Source: an uncultured Anaplasmataceae bacterium (lineage in GTDB: Bacteria > Pseudomonadota > Alphaproteobacteria > Rickettsiales > CAIPFW01). Taken from it: a stretch of 5,698 nt of DNA. Of this stretch, positions 5,620 to 5,698 are shown in pieces (position 1 is the stretch's first letter; each line of letters begins with the position of its first letter). The stretch spans positions 1-5,698 of the forward strand of contig CAIPFW010000201.1 in assembly GCA_903864455.1 (NCBI GenBank), written 5' to 3'. The notes beneath the pieces are model-generated. The model did no database searches. It was not told the DNA's origin and saw only the letters and a list, made by a program, of their open reading frames with translations. Made by a program: the position numbers and the translations under genes.

Positions 5620-5698
5620 CTATCCTTGAGTTTCAATATATTTTCTAATAGTTTCTGGATTTGCTTCTCCGATTGATGAAGTATCCGTCAGACCAAAA
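5620..5698 (-). pseudogene. tnpA: IS200/IS605 TnpA transposase, C-terminal fragment, frameshifted
   Basis: On the minus strand the first frame from the edge reads FWSDGYF, the conserved 'WSxGYF' element of Y1 (HUH) transposases. The coding sense then moves to a second frame reading SSIGEANPETIRKYIETQG before TAG at 5622-5620. That second part matches the family C-terminus 'S.GE.SPETI.KYIE.QG', whose helix carries the catalytic tyrosine, here the Tyr of KYIETQ. The two halves cannot be read together: only four bases separate the Phe codon of GYF from the Ile codon of SIGEA, where intact relatives as I recall them have about three codons, so a deletion of about five bases is likely. TnpA cuts and rejoins single-stranded IS ends; this copy should be inactive. 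The N-terminal HUH motif is outside the window. Confidence 0.65.

Larger units (their letters stand above)
5571..5698 (-). mobile_element. IS200/IS605-family element, right-end fragment (continues past the window)
   Basis: The segment combines the C-terminal codons of a Y1 transposase with a subterminal palindrome, in the order expected for the right end of an IS200/IS605-family element read on the minus strand. The rest of the element lies beyond base 5698. The outer boundary is set provisionally at the foot of the palindrome; the true end should lie somewhat further toward the dciA gene. A frameshift in the transposase marks the copy as inactive. Confidence 0.5.

Overview
The window is very AT-rich and all four stop codons seen are TAA. 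It most resembles a reduced-genome alphaproteobacterium of the Rickettsiales type. The main reason is the left edge. The last ~79 codons of what looks like a VirB4 ATPase run, with an 8-base overlap, into a giant exported Cys-rich protein. This mirrors the virB3-virB4-virB6 order of the Rickettsiales (rvh) type IV secretion system. Weak or absent Shine-Dalgarno sequences, a short DciA protein and a decayed insertion sequence fit the same kind of genome. The lineage is an inference; no single sequence here proves it.

Layout: (1) bases 2-241, the C-terminal tail of a VirB4-like protein, open at the left edge. (2) 234-3905, a 1223-residue protein with a signal peptide, 26 cysteines in the mature part, a Trp-rich N-terminal region, a Pro-rich motif reminiscent of Rickettsiales VirB6 proteins and a split Gly-rich C-terminal domain. 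It has no visible transmembrane core. (3) 3905-3976, a 23-codon frame that starts on the previous stop (TAATG), perhaps the stub of a lost next operon gene. (4) 3977-4053, an intergenic stretch with a good sigma70-like promoter. (5) 4054-5061, trpS, a complete tryptophanyl-tRNA synthetase of the 'GDRPTG' subtype. (6) 5062-5120, a gap with a second promoter. (7) 5121-5432, a compact DciA/DUF721 protein. (8) 5433-5698, a decayed region read on the minus strand: the frameshifted C-terminal end of an IS200/IS605 TnpA transposase, its 18-bp imperfect palindrome and a small unassigned frame.

The first two genes probably form one transcription unit that makes envelope parts of a type IV secretion apparatus. 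trpS and dciA each have their own promoter with a predicted leader of roughly 20 nt and are housekeeping genes for translation and for loading the replicative helicase. The IS remnant marks the boundary of a rearranged segment. No tRNA, rRNA, CRISPR array or riboswitch was found.

The most interesting item is the giant secreted protein. It looks like the extracytoplasmic portion of a VirB6-like protein, or a new secretion-associated surface protein, without the polytopic membrane domain that defines VirB6.
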